NCBI RefSeq assembly: GCF_000260115.1
Contig: NZ_JH651379.1
Location: forward strand, 1,054,001 to 1,118,000
Direction: 5' to 3'
DNA from: Galbibacter orientalis DSM 19592
GTDB taxonomy: Bacteria; Bacteroidota; Bacteroidia; Flavobacteriales; Flavobacteriaceae
Length of the DNA stretch: 64,000 bases
In this document: piece after piece, positions 26,780-34,885 of the stretch
How the letters are laid out: each line of letters begins with the position of its first letter
Position numbering within the stretch: the stretch's first letter is position 1
Program-made: the position numbers and the translations under genes
The notes under the pieces: generated by a model
What the model was told of the DNA's origin: nothing
Seen by the model: only the letters and a program-made list of their open reading frames with translations
Database searches by the model: none

Positions 26780-28120
26780 ATGAATTGGGAACAATTACTC
26801 TCGCTTAAAAGGTTTAACGACACGCATAAAAGACTTCGAAAAGAACAAGATGAAACCCGTTTGGGGTTTGAAGTTGATTATGACAGAATTATATTTTCTT
26901 CTGCTTTTAGAAGTTTACAAGATAAAACGCAGGTAATTCCGCTTTCTAAAACAGACTTTGTGCATACTAGACTTACCCATAGTTTGGAAGTATCTGTGGT
27001 AGGGAGAAGTTTAGGAAGAGCAGTAGGGAAGGCAATTTTAGAAAAACATCCTTATTTGGCAGAGGTGCATGGGTACAAGTTTAACGATTTTGGGGCAATT
27101 GTTGCCGCTGCCGCGCTTTCTCATGATATTGGGAATCCTCCTTTTGGACATAGTGGAGAAAAGGCTATTGGGGAGTATTTTAAGAATGGAAAAGGAGAAA
27201 AATACAAATCGCAATTAACCGATAAAGAGTATCAGGACTTGATAGATTTTGAAGGTAATGCTAATGGATTTAAAATTTTAACTGAAACTCGTAAAGGAAT
27301 TATCGGTGGTTTACGATTAAGTTATGCTACTCTTGGAGCTTTCATGAAATACCCTAAACAATCCCTTCCAAAGAAACCAACTGGTAAAATAGCGGATAAA
27401 AAGTTTGGATTTTTTCAATCTGAGAGGCCTGTTTTTGAAGATGTAGCAAATGAATTAGGACTTTTACAAACTAGAACTGGAGAAGAGTTATCCTATGCTC
27501 GGCATCCATTAACATTTTTAGTAGAAGCTGCAGACGATATTTGTTATACTATTATAGATTTTGAAGACGGAATAAATCTAGGGTTAATCCAAGAAGAATA
27601 TGCGTTGGAATATCTTATAAAACTTGTTAAAGATTCTATTAATACCGATAAATACCATTCTCTTACTACAAAAGAAGATAGACTTGGTTATTTAAGAGCA
27701 CTTTCTATTAATACATTAATTGCCGATGCAACTAGGGTCTTTATTGAAAATGAAGATGCTATTTTAAAAGGAGACTTTCATGTTTCACTACTAGAAAAAT
27801 CTAAATATAAAGCGCAAATAGAAGATATAATTAGTTTAAGTGTGGAAAATATATATCGAAGTAATGAAGTGCTTCAGAAAGAAATAGTAGGATATAAAAT
27901 TATAAATCAGCTTTTAGATGTTTTTTGCGGGGCTGTTATGAGAACAAGAGAGGATTGTGCTACCAATTATGATAAACTTATATTGAATTTACTTCCTGAA
28001 AAGTATAAAATAACTACGGGAGGCTATGAGTCTTTACTTTCTGTTACGCAATTTGTTGCTGGCTTAACAGATGGAAATGCACTTTTGATTTTTAATAAAA
28101 TAAATGGAAACTTGGTTTAG
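26780..28120 (+). CDS. dgt: Deoxyguanosinetriphosphate triphosphohydrolase
   Basis: A 446-residue HD-superfamily dNTPase that releases triphosphate from dGTP or related dNTPs. The HD site is built from His67 (RLTHS), His115-Asp116 (AALSHDIGNPPFGH) and a later Asp in VEAADDICY. Other conserved family segments are FRSLQDKTQV and QTRTGEELSYARHPL. It is apparently monocistronic with a very close -7 element. Confidence 0.93.
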   Translation: MNWEQLLSLKRFNDTHKRLRKEQDETRLGFEVDYDRIIFSSAFRSLQDKTQVIPLSKTDFVHTRLTHSLEVSVVGRSLGRAVGKAILEKHPYLAEVHGYKFNDFGAIVAAAALSHDIGNPPFGHSGEKAIGEYFKNGKGEKYKSQLTDKEYQDLIDFEGNANGFKILTETRKGIIGGLRLSYATLGAFMKYPKQSLPKKPTGKIADKKFGFFQSERPVFEDVANELGLLQTRTGEELSYARHPLTFLVEAADDICYTIIDFEDGINLGLIQEEYALEYLIKLVKDSINTDKYHSLTTKEDRLGYLRALSINTLIADATRVFIENEDAILKGDFHVSLLEKSKYKAQIEDIISLSVENIYRSNEVLQKEIVGYKIINQLLDVFCGAVMRTREDCATNYDKLILNLLPEKYKITTGGYESLLSVTQFVAGLTDGNALLIFNKINGNLV

Positions 28121-28210
28121 TTGTAGCTTATTTACCTCAATGTAGAACTTATCTACATACATAATCAGAGCGCGTGCTTTGAGAAATTAAAATCCTCTAT
28201 CTATGAGGAA

Positions 28211-29239
28211 TTAAAAATTATAAATAACTCCTACGCCCAACGATTGTTTAAATTGAATTCGGGGGCCATAAGTAATTTTTTCACTTGTATTTGGATTTTC
28301 AATTTCTTCAAACTTAATATCGTTATCGTAAATAAGTTGGGTGCCTATATTTGCCACCACATAGTCGTTTACTTTAAATTCTACGTCTATTAACCAGTTA
28401 ATATCTATATTTCCGAAGCTGTTCAAATAATCGCTATATAATGTTAATCTATTAGAGAGAAACATGTCTTCGTAAATTTTAGTTTGATAGGAGTTGGTTA
28501 TTAAAAAACCTAATTCTGTAACTATATTTTTACCATCTTTTATTTTTACTCCGTTAGCGTCGTAAATTGCTTTGTCAACACCAAATGCTCCTTGGTCGGC
28601 TAAATCTTGATCCAATACAATAGTTGATTTTTGAGTTATTGGAGAGATGTATAATTTAAAATCTTTATTTTCAGGAGAAAATTCACTACCAAAACCGAAG
28701 AGGAAATACCCCGGTGCCATAAATCCTGAAATTGGGTCATCGGTATTTGGATATTTATAACCGTTGGAAAATTGAGTGTTAAAGTTTGCTTTGGCAGAGA
28801 AATACCAGCTTGATAAATCTTCCATTCTAAAGCCTAAGGTGGAATTTATTGCAAAAGCATCTTCTGTTTTACGTATTTTTTGACCTTCTTGTACATTCAA
28901 ACCATAACGCATAATCATTTCGTTATTCCACTGTACTTTTTCATGCTTATAATTTCTTTCGAATTGAGCATTTCCCAAACCGCTAATAGAATTGTTTCCC
29001 CCGGCACTCCAGTTTACAAAAGCAATTTCGCTAATATTAACACCTATTTTATTAATGCGCTTCCATCTTGGAGGTAGCGGCTTATATTCTTTTATAATTT
29101 TGGATAAATTAACGGTGTCCTTTCCAGAAATAATAAAAACTTCTTTAGTTCTTGAATTGGTATAAACATGTTGGTCGTCATCTTGTGCTTGAGCCAACGT
29201 TAAGAACATGAAAAAGAAGAGAATGAAAGAAATTCTCAT
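28211..29239 (-). CDS. DUF3078 family secreted/outer-membrane protein
   Basis: A 342-residue protein with signal peptide MRISFILFFFMFLTLAQAQ. The core (about 50-342) is the DUF3078 domain, seen in WKRINKIGVNISEIAFVNWSAGGNNSISGLG and the strand-rich body ending GVGVIYNF. Such proteins look like small beta-barrels of Bacteroidota with no known function. It follows dxs on the same strand with a 52-bp gap. Confidence 0.88.
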   Translation of the reverse strand: MRISFILFFFMFLTLAQAQDDDQHVYTNSRTKEVFIISGKDTVNLSKIIKEYKPLPPRWKRINKIGVNISEIAFVNWSAGGNNSISGLGNAQFERNYKHEKVQWNNEMIMRYGLNVQEGQKIRKTEDAFAINSTLGFRMEDLSSWYFSAKANFNTQFSNGYKYPNTDDPISGFMAPGYFLFGFGSEFSPENKDFKLYISPITQKSTIVLDQDLADQGAFGVDKAIYDANGVKIKDGKNIVTELGFLITNSYQTKIYEDMFLSNRLTLYSDYLNSFGNIDINWLIDVEFKVNDYVVANIGTQLIYDNDIKFEEIENPNTSEKITYGPRIQFKQSLGVGVIYNF

Positions 29240-29291
29240 TTTAAAACTTGAATATTAGTTAGGTTGTACAAAAATGGTAAAAAAAGCTATC

Positions 29292-31061
29292 TTATAAAAA
29301 TTTATTAATTTGATATGCAATACTCTCAGGATCTATACCTGCAATTTGCTGTAGTTCTTCAACGGTTCCTTGCTCAATAAATTGTTCGGGAACTCCTAAG
29401 AATTTAATCTTTTTTGTGTAATTATTAATAATAGTAAATTCGGCTATGGCGCTTCCCATCCCACCTTTTAACACCCCATCTTCAACGGTAATGATGGTTT
29501 TATATTTGGTGAAAATTTGATGCAGCATTTCCTTATCTAAGGGTGCAATAAACCTTAAATCGTAATGAGCAATTTTATCGGTTTCTGTGCTTTCAATCGC
29601 TTTTGTTACATTTTTAGCCATATTACCTATGCTAATAACGGCAATTTCACTTCCTTCTTTTAGTAAAACACCTTTTCCAATCTCAATTTTTGTAAATGGT
29701 TGTTTCCAATCTAAGGTAACACCCCTACCGCGTGGATACCTTATGGCTATTGGAAAGTCCAATCCCAATTGAGCGGTATACATTATGTTGCGAAGTTCAA
29801 CCTCATTTCGGGGTGCGAAGATGATGAGATTTGGAATGCATCTTAAATATGCAATATCAAAAACACCATGGTGTGTTGCTCCGTCTTCTCCCACCAGTCC
29901 AGCTCGATCCAAACAAAAAATTACAGGGAGTTTTTGCAGAGCTACATCATGTACAACTTGGTCATATGCGCGTTGTAGAAAGGTTGAGTAAATATTGCAA
30001 AAAGGAATTAAACCTTGGGTTGCCATTCCAGCAGCTAGGGTAACTGCGTGTTGTTCTGCAATTCCAACATCAAAGGCTCTTTCTGGAAATTGTTCCATCA
30101 TGTATTTTAAAGAGCTTCCAGTAGGCATAGCAGGAGTAATTCCAACAATTTTCTCATTCTCTTTTGCAAGCTCTATAATGGTGCTTCCAAATACGTCTTG
30201 ATATTTTGGAGGCTGTTTAACGTTGGGTTTTATTATGAGTTCGCCAGTTAGTTTGTCAAATTTTCCTGGTGCATGGTATTTTACTTGGTCTTCTTCTGCT
30301 TTTTTTAAGCCTTTTCCTTTAGTGGTGATAACATGTAAAAACTTTGGCCCTTTTATTTTTTTTAAACGTTCTAATTCTTTTAAAAGGCGTGGTAAATTAT
30401 GGCCATCTATTGGACCTCTGTAATCAAAGTTTAATGCTTTGATGATATTATTTTTAGCAAGCTGTCGGTCTTTTTTTACATTGGTAAGATATTCTTTAAG
30501 AGCACCAACACTTGGGTCAATTCCTATAGCATTATCATTTAAAATAATGAGCAAATTGGCATTGCTGACGCCTGCATGATTTAGTGCCTCAAAAGCCATT
30601 CCGCTAGCAATAGAAGCATCTCCAATAACTGCAATATGTTGTTTTTCGGTTTCGCCTTTTAGGTTTGATGCCATTGCCATTCCAAGCGCTGCTGAAATGG
30701 AAGTGGAGCTATGTCCAACCCCAAAAGTATCGTATTTGCTTTCCTCTCGCTTTGGAAACCCGCTGATGCCATTTAATTGTCTATTAGTGTGGAAGATTGA
30801 TTTTCTACCAGTTAAAATTTTATGACCATAGGCTTGGTGACCAACATCCCAAATTAATTGATCTGCGGGAGTGTTAAAAACATAATGTAGTGCAATGGTA
30901 AGTTCTACCACGCCTAAACTCGCTCCTAAGTGCCCTTCTTTTGTTGCAACAATATCAATAATAAAATCTCGCAATTCTTTTGCTAAAAGGGGAAGCTCTT
31001 CTTTGTTTAATTCTCGAAGATCTTCAGGTAGGGTAATGTTGTCTAACAGCGTTTGCTTCAT
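29292..31061 (-). CDS. dxs: 1-Deoxy-D-xylulose-5-phosphate synthase
   Basis: First enzyme of the MEP isoprenoid pathway, condensing pyruvate and glyceraldehyde 3-phosphate. From the ATG at 31061 it has 589 residues beginning MKQTLLDNITLPEDL. Thiamine-diphosphate motifs are present (GDASIASGMAFEALNHAG) along with the transketolase-type EQHAVTLAAGMA and the DRAGLVGEDGATHHG segment. An in-frame ATG at 31085 would add eight residues, but the -7 element TATTTTTG (31066-31073) lies downstream of it, so 31061 is preferred. Confidence 0.95.
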   Translation of the reverse strand: MKQTLLDNITLPEDLRELNKEELPLLAKELRDFIIDIVATKEGHLGASLGVVELTIALHYVFNTPADQLIWDVGHQAYGHKILTGRKSIFHTNRQLNGISGFPKREESKYDTFGVGHSSTSISAALGMAMASNLKGETEKQHIAVIGDASIASGMAFEALNHAGVSNANLLIILNDNAIGIDPSVGALKEYLTNVKKDRQLAKNNIIKALNFDYRGPIDGHNLPRLLKELERLKKIKGPKFLHVITTKGKGLKKAEEDQVKYHAPGKFDKLTGELIIKPNVKQPPKYQDVFGSTIIELAKENEKIVGITPAMPTGSSLKYMMEQFPERAFDVGIAEQHAVTLAAGMATQGLIPFCNIYSTFLQRAYDQVVHDVALQKLPVIFCLDRAGLVGEDGATHHGVFDIAYLRCIPNLIIFAPRNEVELRNIMYTAQLGLDFPIAIRYPRGRGVTLDWKQPFTKIEIGKGVLLKEGSEIAVISIGNMAKNVTKAIESTETDKIAHYDLRFIAPLDKEMLHQIFTKYKTIITVEDGVLKGGMGSAIAEFTIINNYTKKIKFLGVPEQFIEQGTVEELQQIAGIDPESIAYQINKFL

Positions 31062-31382
31062 CTTACAAAAATACAAACAAAGCATTATTATTTTGCATAA
31101 TTTGTCTCTAAGTTCAATGCCTTAGTTGTAAGCTTTTATAAGCTGAAGTAGAATTTGATTTTTTTATTTGAAGCTCTATTGAAGGATTTATTTTAAAAAG
31201 GAGTCATCACCAAAAAGGAAATGAATAAAGCAAAGGTTTTATAGTAATTTCAGTTTAGTAGTCTTTTCTCTTTTTCTTACAACGAAGCGGTCTTATTTCT
31301 TTGTCCAGATTGTACTGTATATTTATATGAAATATTGAAATAAATACTTGTTCTTGCTGAAAAATATTTTTATTTCAAATTG
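31062..31382. other. Divergent intergenic region between dxs and tadA
   Basis: No gene seen. It contains a segment near 31280-31300 (ACGAAGCGGTCTTATTT) similar to the AGCGAAGCGGTCTTG segments at 42265-42282 and 43718-43735, and the dxs promoter. Confidence 0.5.
31066..31073 (-). promoter_or_regulatory. -7 promoter element 4 nt before the dxs start codon
   Basis: TATTTTTG on the minus strand matches TAnnTTTG, four bases before the ATG at 31061, and decides between the two possible dxs starts. Confidence 0.5.
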
Positions 31383-31390
31383 TATCTTTG
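31383..31390 (+). promoter_or_regulatory. -7 promoter element 5 nt before the tadA start codon
   Basis: TATCTTTG matches TAnnTTTG, five bases before the ATG at 31396. This argues against the more upstream in-frame ATG at 31348. Confidence 0.5.
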
Positions 31391-31395
31391 TTTTT

Positions 31396-31845
31396 ATGAT
31401 AGAACCTTTTGACGATTCCTATTTTATGAAAAAAGCCATGCAGGAAGCGGAAGCTGCTTTTGATAGTGGTGAAATTCCTGTTGGGGCTGTGGTAGTGGTA
31501 GATAATAGGATTATTGCTCGTGCACATAATCTTACGGAAACCTTAAACGATGTTACAGCCCATGCCGAGATGCAGGCAATTACTGCTGCTGCCAATTTTT
31601 TAGGCGGGAAATACTTAACGGGTTGTACGCTTTATGTTACTTTGGAGCCCTGCCAAATGTGTGCCGGAGCTTTGTATTGGAGTCAGATTAGTAAAATTGT
31701 TTATGGTGCAACCGACGAAAACCGTGGGTTTAAAACTATGAGAACAAAATTACACCCCAAAACTGAAGTTGTTTCTGGTGTAATGGAGCAAGAAGCGTCA
31801 AGCTTGATGAAACGTTTTTTTATTGAAAAACGTAATTTGAACTAA
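31396..31845 (+). CDS. tadA: Nucleoside deaminase, probable tRNA adenosine(34) deaminase
   Basis: A 149-residue zinc deaminase with HAE (56-58) and PCQMC (85-89), beginning MIEPFDDSYFMKKAMQEAEAAF. TadA converts A34 to inosine in tRNA-Arg(ACG). The length and the GEIPVGAVVVVDN segment match TadA, although guanine deaminases of the same family are similar. The frame extends upstream to an ATG at 31348 that would add a hydrophobic 16-residue tail lying before the -7 element, so 31396 is used. Confidence 0.87.
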   Translation: MIEPFDDSYFMKKAMQEAEAAFDSGEIPVGAVVVVDNRIIARAHNLTETLNDVTAHAEMQAITAAANFLGGKYLTGCTLYVTLEPCQMCAGALYWSQISKIVYGATDENRGFKTMRTKLHPKTEVVSGVMEQEASSLMKRFFIEKRNLN

Positions 31846-31930
31846 TGTAACCTTAAACTATTAATAGATGGCATTTAACTATTGGTTATCTATTAGTCTA
31901 TTGTATCGAGGAATTTTTAGTTGAATGTTA

Positions 31931-32079
31931 CTAGGAAGACTTCTTTTTCTTCAAAAGAATAAGATTAAAAATGCTAATACTAAAAGCGGTAACCAAGAAA
32001 GAGACTCCAATAATTCTATTTTTCAGTATAAAAAACTAAGCACTCCTAATACTATAAATATTATTGTGAGTGTAAACAT
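31931..32079 (-). pseudogene. Small membrane protein gene apparently broken by a frameshift
   Basis: From the ATG at 32079 the minus strand reads MFTLTIIFIVLGVLSFLY and stops at a TGA. A single added base in the run of six T's (plus-strand A's 32030-32035) would continue the frame as FILKNRIIGVSFLV... ending in a charged tail, LLKKKKSS, and a stop at 31931-31933. The product would be about 49 residues with two hydrophobic helices and a lysine tail. It is either a decayed gene, a homopolymer sequencing error, or a true slippage site. It lies next to another small membrane ORF. Confidence 0.35.
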
Positions 32080-32090
32080 TACATATTTTA

Positions 32091-32103
32091 CTCGATAATC
32101 GAG
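32091..32103. repeat. Short palindromic repeat, copy 3
   Basis: CTCGAT-A-ATCGAG followed by ATTTCAATACTCCGAAGC and CTTGCCTCG, identical in its core to the copy at 25207-25219. Confidence 0.6.
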
Positions 32104-32238
32104 ATTTCAATACTCCGAAGCTTGCCTCGAAATGTTTTTTTAGTTTTTCCTTCTAATGCCTCGTGAGTTTGTTCCGAGGGGGGGTACTTGTTTCATTTTG
32201 AGTAATGGCTTTTAAAAAATTGATACCCTCTTTTAAAG

Positions 32239-32397
32239 CTAATCGTTGGTTTTGTTTTTATACACTAAATAGATAAGTCCGATTACAAAACCGATGGCAA
32301 GTAAAATATAAGCTATTATTTTTAGAGCAAACACAAAAAGTGCTATTAAACCTGCTAGTGTACAAAGAAGTCCGATTATAAAAAGTGTAGATTTCAT
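32239..32397 (-). CDS. 52-residue membrane protein, unknown
   Basis: A small ORF from the ATG at 32397 to TAG at 32239-32241. It begins MKSTLFIIGLLCTLAGLIAL and ends LIYLVYKNKTND. Almost the whole chain is hydrophobic with two likely helices (4-24 and 28-46) and a short polar tail. No family was recognised. It lies between the possibly frameshifted ORF and the cold-shock gene. Base composition and hydrophobic coherence support coding, but the length makes this uncertain. Confidence 0.5.
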   Translation of the reverse strand: MKSTLFIIGLLCTLAGLIALFVFALKIIAYILLAIGFVIGLIYLVYKNKTND

Positions 32398-32444
32398 TAT
32401 TCAGTTTTTTATGAATGTATGAATAAGAAAACATTAAAACAAAA

Positions 32445-32468
32445 AAAGTCGTCCGTTTGGACGACTTT
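32445..32468 (-). terminator. Terminator of the cold-shock gene
   Basis: AAAGTCGTCC (32445-32454) and GGACGACTTT (32459-32468) form a perfect 10-bp stem with a 4-nt loop. On the minus strand it runs into a T-rich tract. Confidence 0.85.
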
Positions 32469-32491
32469 AATTCTACAAAAATAAAATATCT

Positions 32492-32686
32492 TTAGCCGAT
32501 TACTTGCACGTGTGCAGCAACCATACCTTTTCTTCCTTCTTCTTCTTCGTATTCTACTTTGTCACCTTCGTTAAGCTCAACACCTTTAAGTTCAGTTACG
32601 TGAACAAAAATGTCTTTACCTGTTTCGTCGTTGGTAATGAATCCATAACCTTTTGATTCATTGAAAAATTTTACTGTACCAGTCAT
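32492..32686 (-). CDS. Cold-shock domain protein (CspA family)
   Basis: A 64-residue single cold-shock domain. RNP1 appears as KGYGFI and RNP2 as DIFVHV, within MTGTVKFFNESKGYGFI. It binds single-stranded RNA or DNA and acts as an RNA chaperone. Own -7 element at 32713-32720 and terminator at 32445-32468 indicate a monocistronic unit. Confidence 0.95.
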   Translation of the reverse strand: MTGTVKFFNESKGYGFITNDETGKDIFVHVTELKGVELNEGDKVEYEEEEGRKGMVAAHVQVIG

Positions 32687-32712
32687 TATAAATTGTAATA
32701 AAAATTAAAGTT

Positions 32713-32720
32713 CAAATGTA
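32713..32720 (-). promoter_or_regulatory. -7 promoter element for the cold-shock gene
   Basis: TACATTTG on the minus strand matches TAnnTTTG, 26 nt before the ATG at 32686. Confidence 0.5.
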
Positions 32721-32769
32721 CCAATTAAATTGAAAGGACAAATAAAATTATAAGAATTTCTTGTAAAAA

Positions 32770-33024
32770 TTATTGATTTTCAGTGTTTTCCCCCTTTTTG
32801 CCGTTCATTTTATCAACATTATCCTTGGTTAACATATAATCTGTTATTTTTTTGCCTTTGGAGCGAGAGTATAAAAAGAGAGGTATTAATATGAAAGCGA
32901 AAGAGATAACAGCAATCCCGATAATTCTATCTCCTAAAAGGTCGTTATCTTCCCATTTATAATAATAGCCTACAGCTATGGCTATTAAAATTGCAAAAAA
33001 CACTATTTGAACAACTCTTTTCAT
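32770..33024 (-). CDS. Small two-helix membrane protein, unknown, operonic with ClC
   Basis: An 84-residue protein with two hydrophobic helices (5-20 and 34-52), a WEDNDLLGDRIIG linker and a polar charged tail (KKGENTENQ). Family not recognised. It begins only 4 bp after the ClC stop codon on the same strand, so it is almost surely co-transcribed and may accompany the channel. Confidence 0.72.
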   Translation of the reverse strand: MKRVVQIVFFAILIAIAVGYYYKWEDNDLLGDRIIGIAVISFAFILIPLFLYSRSKGKKITDYMLTKDNVDKMNGKKGENTENQ

Positions 33025-33028
33025 TTTT

Positions 33029-34822
33029 CTATTTTGTAAAAGATATTAATTTCCTTCTGTAGGCTGTTAATAATTTAGATTTAGAAACAAAGCCATAATA
33101 TTTTCCATCTTTAATAACAGGAAGGTTCCAAGCGCCACTATCTTGAAATTTTTGCATAACCTTGGTCATATTATCGGTTTGCATTTTAATTACTTCGGGT
33201 GGATTTTGCATTACATCGCTAGCCTTTATTTCTTCATATAAACTTTGATCAAACATAATAGATCGGATATCGTCTAATAAAATAATACCTTCTAAATAAT
33301 TTGTTTTTTTATTCAGAACAGGGAAAATATTTCTATTAGATTTTACAACAGCACTGTGGACAATTTCACCTAATGTCATATCTGGATAAAGAGGTACAAA
33401 GTTAGTTTCTATTACAGTGCTAATATCCATTAATGTAAGAACCGCTTGGTCTTTGTCGTGAGTTATAAGTTCTCCTTTTCTGGCCAATTCCATGGTATAC
33501 ACAGAATGCGAGACAAAATATTTAGTAATAGCAAATGAAATGGTTGCTGTAATCATTAAAGGAATAAACAATTCATAACCTCCAGTTAGTTCTGCAATTA
33601 AAAAGATGGCGGTTAGTGGAGCGTGTAACACTCCTGCCATAAGTCCTGTCATTCCTACTAATGTAAAATTGCTTTCAGAAACTGGGGAATTTAAAATCCC
33701 GATATTATTTAGCACTTTAGCTAAACAATTTCCCATGATGCTTCCCATAAAAAGTGTTGGTGCAAAAATTCCACCTACACCACCAGCGCCAAAAGTAATG
33801 GCACTAGCAATTATTTTAAAAAGGATTAAACCTATTAATAGCGCTACTACAACCCATACATTGTCTAAATCGATATTAAAGAAATTGTTTTCTAATGCCG
33901 CTTTTGGATTGCCTTGTACTAAATGGTTTATTACTTCATAACCCTCTCCATAAAGAGGCGGGATGAAGAAAACTAAAATCCCTATGGCAATACCTCCAAT
34001 GATTAATCTTTTAATAGGAGAATTCATTTTTTCGAAAAAATCATGAATCCAGGCGTATACTCTTGTAAAATATATAGAAGTAAATCCTGCAACAACACCT
34101 AATAAAATAAAGAAAGGAACGTCGTTAAGTACAAATCCGTCTTCCAATTTAAAAGGTAATAAAATATCACTTCCGAAGAAAAAATAAGAGGTAATAACTC
34201 CAGACAGTGAAGCTAATAAAAGTGGCAGTAAGGATGCTAAAGTTAAGTCGAGACTAAATACTTCAACAGCAAAAATTATAGCAGCAATTGGCGCTTTAAA
34301 AATAGAAGCCATGGCACCAGCTGCGGCTGCTCCTATAAGTAAAGTTCTGCTTGCTTGATTCATATGAAAAAGCCTTGCAATATTGGAGCTAATTGCAGCA
34401 CCTGTTGCAACTGTTGGCCCTTCCAGTCCTACAGAACCTCCAAAACCTACTGTAAAAGGAGCGGTAAGAATACTCCCTACCATTTGAAATTGCCTCATAA
34501 TTCCCTTCCGTTTTGAAATAGCAAAAAGAGTAGAGGGGATACCATGACTCACACGGTTTCTTATTATATATTTCATAATAAGAAAGGTAAGAGTTAGACC
34601 AATTAAGGGGTATACAAAGTAAAATGCATGATGGTATTCTTGAATAAGTTTACCTTCTAGTAATAACTGAATAAAATGGGTTAGGTTTTTAAGTACAACA
34701 GCACCTACTCCCGAAGTAAATCCAACTAGGATACTTAGAATGTAGATAAATTGTTGTTGAGAAATATGTTTAGCTCGCCAAATTAATATGCGGGTAAATA
34801 AGTTCTTTTTAGACTGTGGCAT
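33029..34822 (-). CDS. ClC family chloride channel/antiporter with C-terminal CBS pair
   Basis: A 597-residue membrane protein. Chloride-binding motifs are visible in order: SHGIP (92-96), GGSVGLEGP (128-136) with the gating glutamate Glu134, and GVGGIFAPTLFMG. The C-terminal part (about 455-590) has two CBS-like repeats (DISTVIETNFVPLYPDMTLGEI and ASDVMQNPPEVIKMQTDNMTKV). The intact gating glutamate is compatible with a Cl-/H+ antiporter. It is followed by an 84-residue membrane protein after 4 bp. Confidence 0.93.
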   Translation of the reverse strand: MPQSKKNLFTRILIWRAKHISQQQFIYILSILVGFTSGVGAVVLKNLTHFIQLLLEGKLIQEYHHAFYFVYPLIGLTLTFLIMKYIIRNRVSHGIPSTLFAISKRKGIMRQFQMVGSILTAPFTVGFGGSVGLEGPTVATGAAISSNIARLFHMNQASRTLLIGAAAAGAMASIFKAPIAAIIFAVEVFSLDLTLASLLPLLLASLSGVITSYFFFGSDILLPFKLEDGFVLNDVPFFILLGVVAGFTSIYFTRVYAWIHDFFEKMNSPIKRLIIGGIAIGILVFFIPPLYGEGYEVINHLVQGNPKAALENNFFNIDLDNVWVVVALLIGLILFKIIASAITFGAGGVGGIFAPTLFMGSIMGNCLAKVLNNIGILNSPVSESNFTLVGMTGLMAGVLHAPLTAIFLIAELTGGYELFIPLMITATISFAITKYFVSHSVYTMELARKGELITHDKDQAVLTLMDISTVIETNFVPLYPDMTLGEIVHSAVVKSNRNIFPVLNKKTNYLEGIILLDDIRSIMFDQSLYEEIKASDVMQNPPEVIKMQTDNMTKVMQKFQDSGAWNLPVIKDGKYYGFVSKSKLLTAYRRKLISFTK

Positions 34823-34856
34823 CGCCCATATTTTTATATAGTTTAAAAAACGCTTG

Positions 34857-34864
34857 CAAATATA
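34857..34864 (-). promoter_or_regulatory. -7 promoter element for the ClC gene
   Basis: TATATTTG on the minus strand matches TAnnTTTG, 34 nt before the ATG at 34822 and just after the end of aspS, giving the ClC operon its own promoter. Confidence 0.5.
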
Positions 34865-34885
34865 ATACTTACAAGCGTCTGTTTT

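Noticed and set aside
31062-31085. Longer start for dxs
   Set aside because: The added residues lie upstream of the -7 element and have no counterpart in the family.
31348-31395. Longer start for tadA
   Set aside because: It would add a hydrophobic 16-residue extension located before the -7 element. The family N-terminus fits the ATG at 31396.
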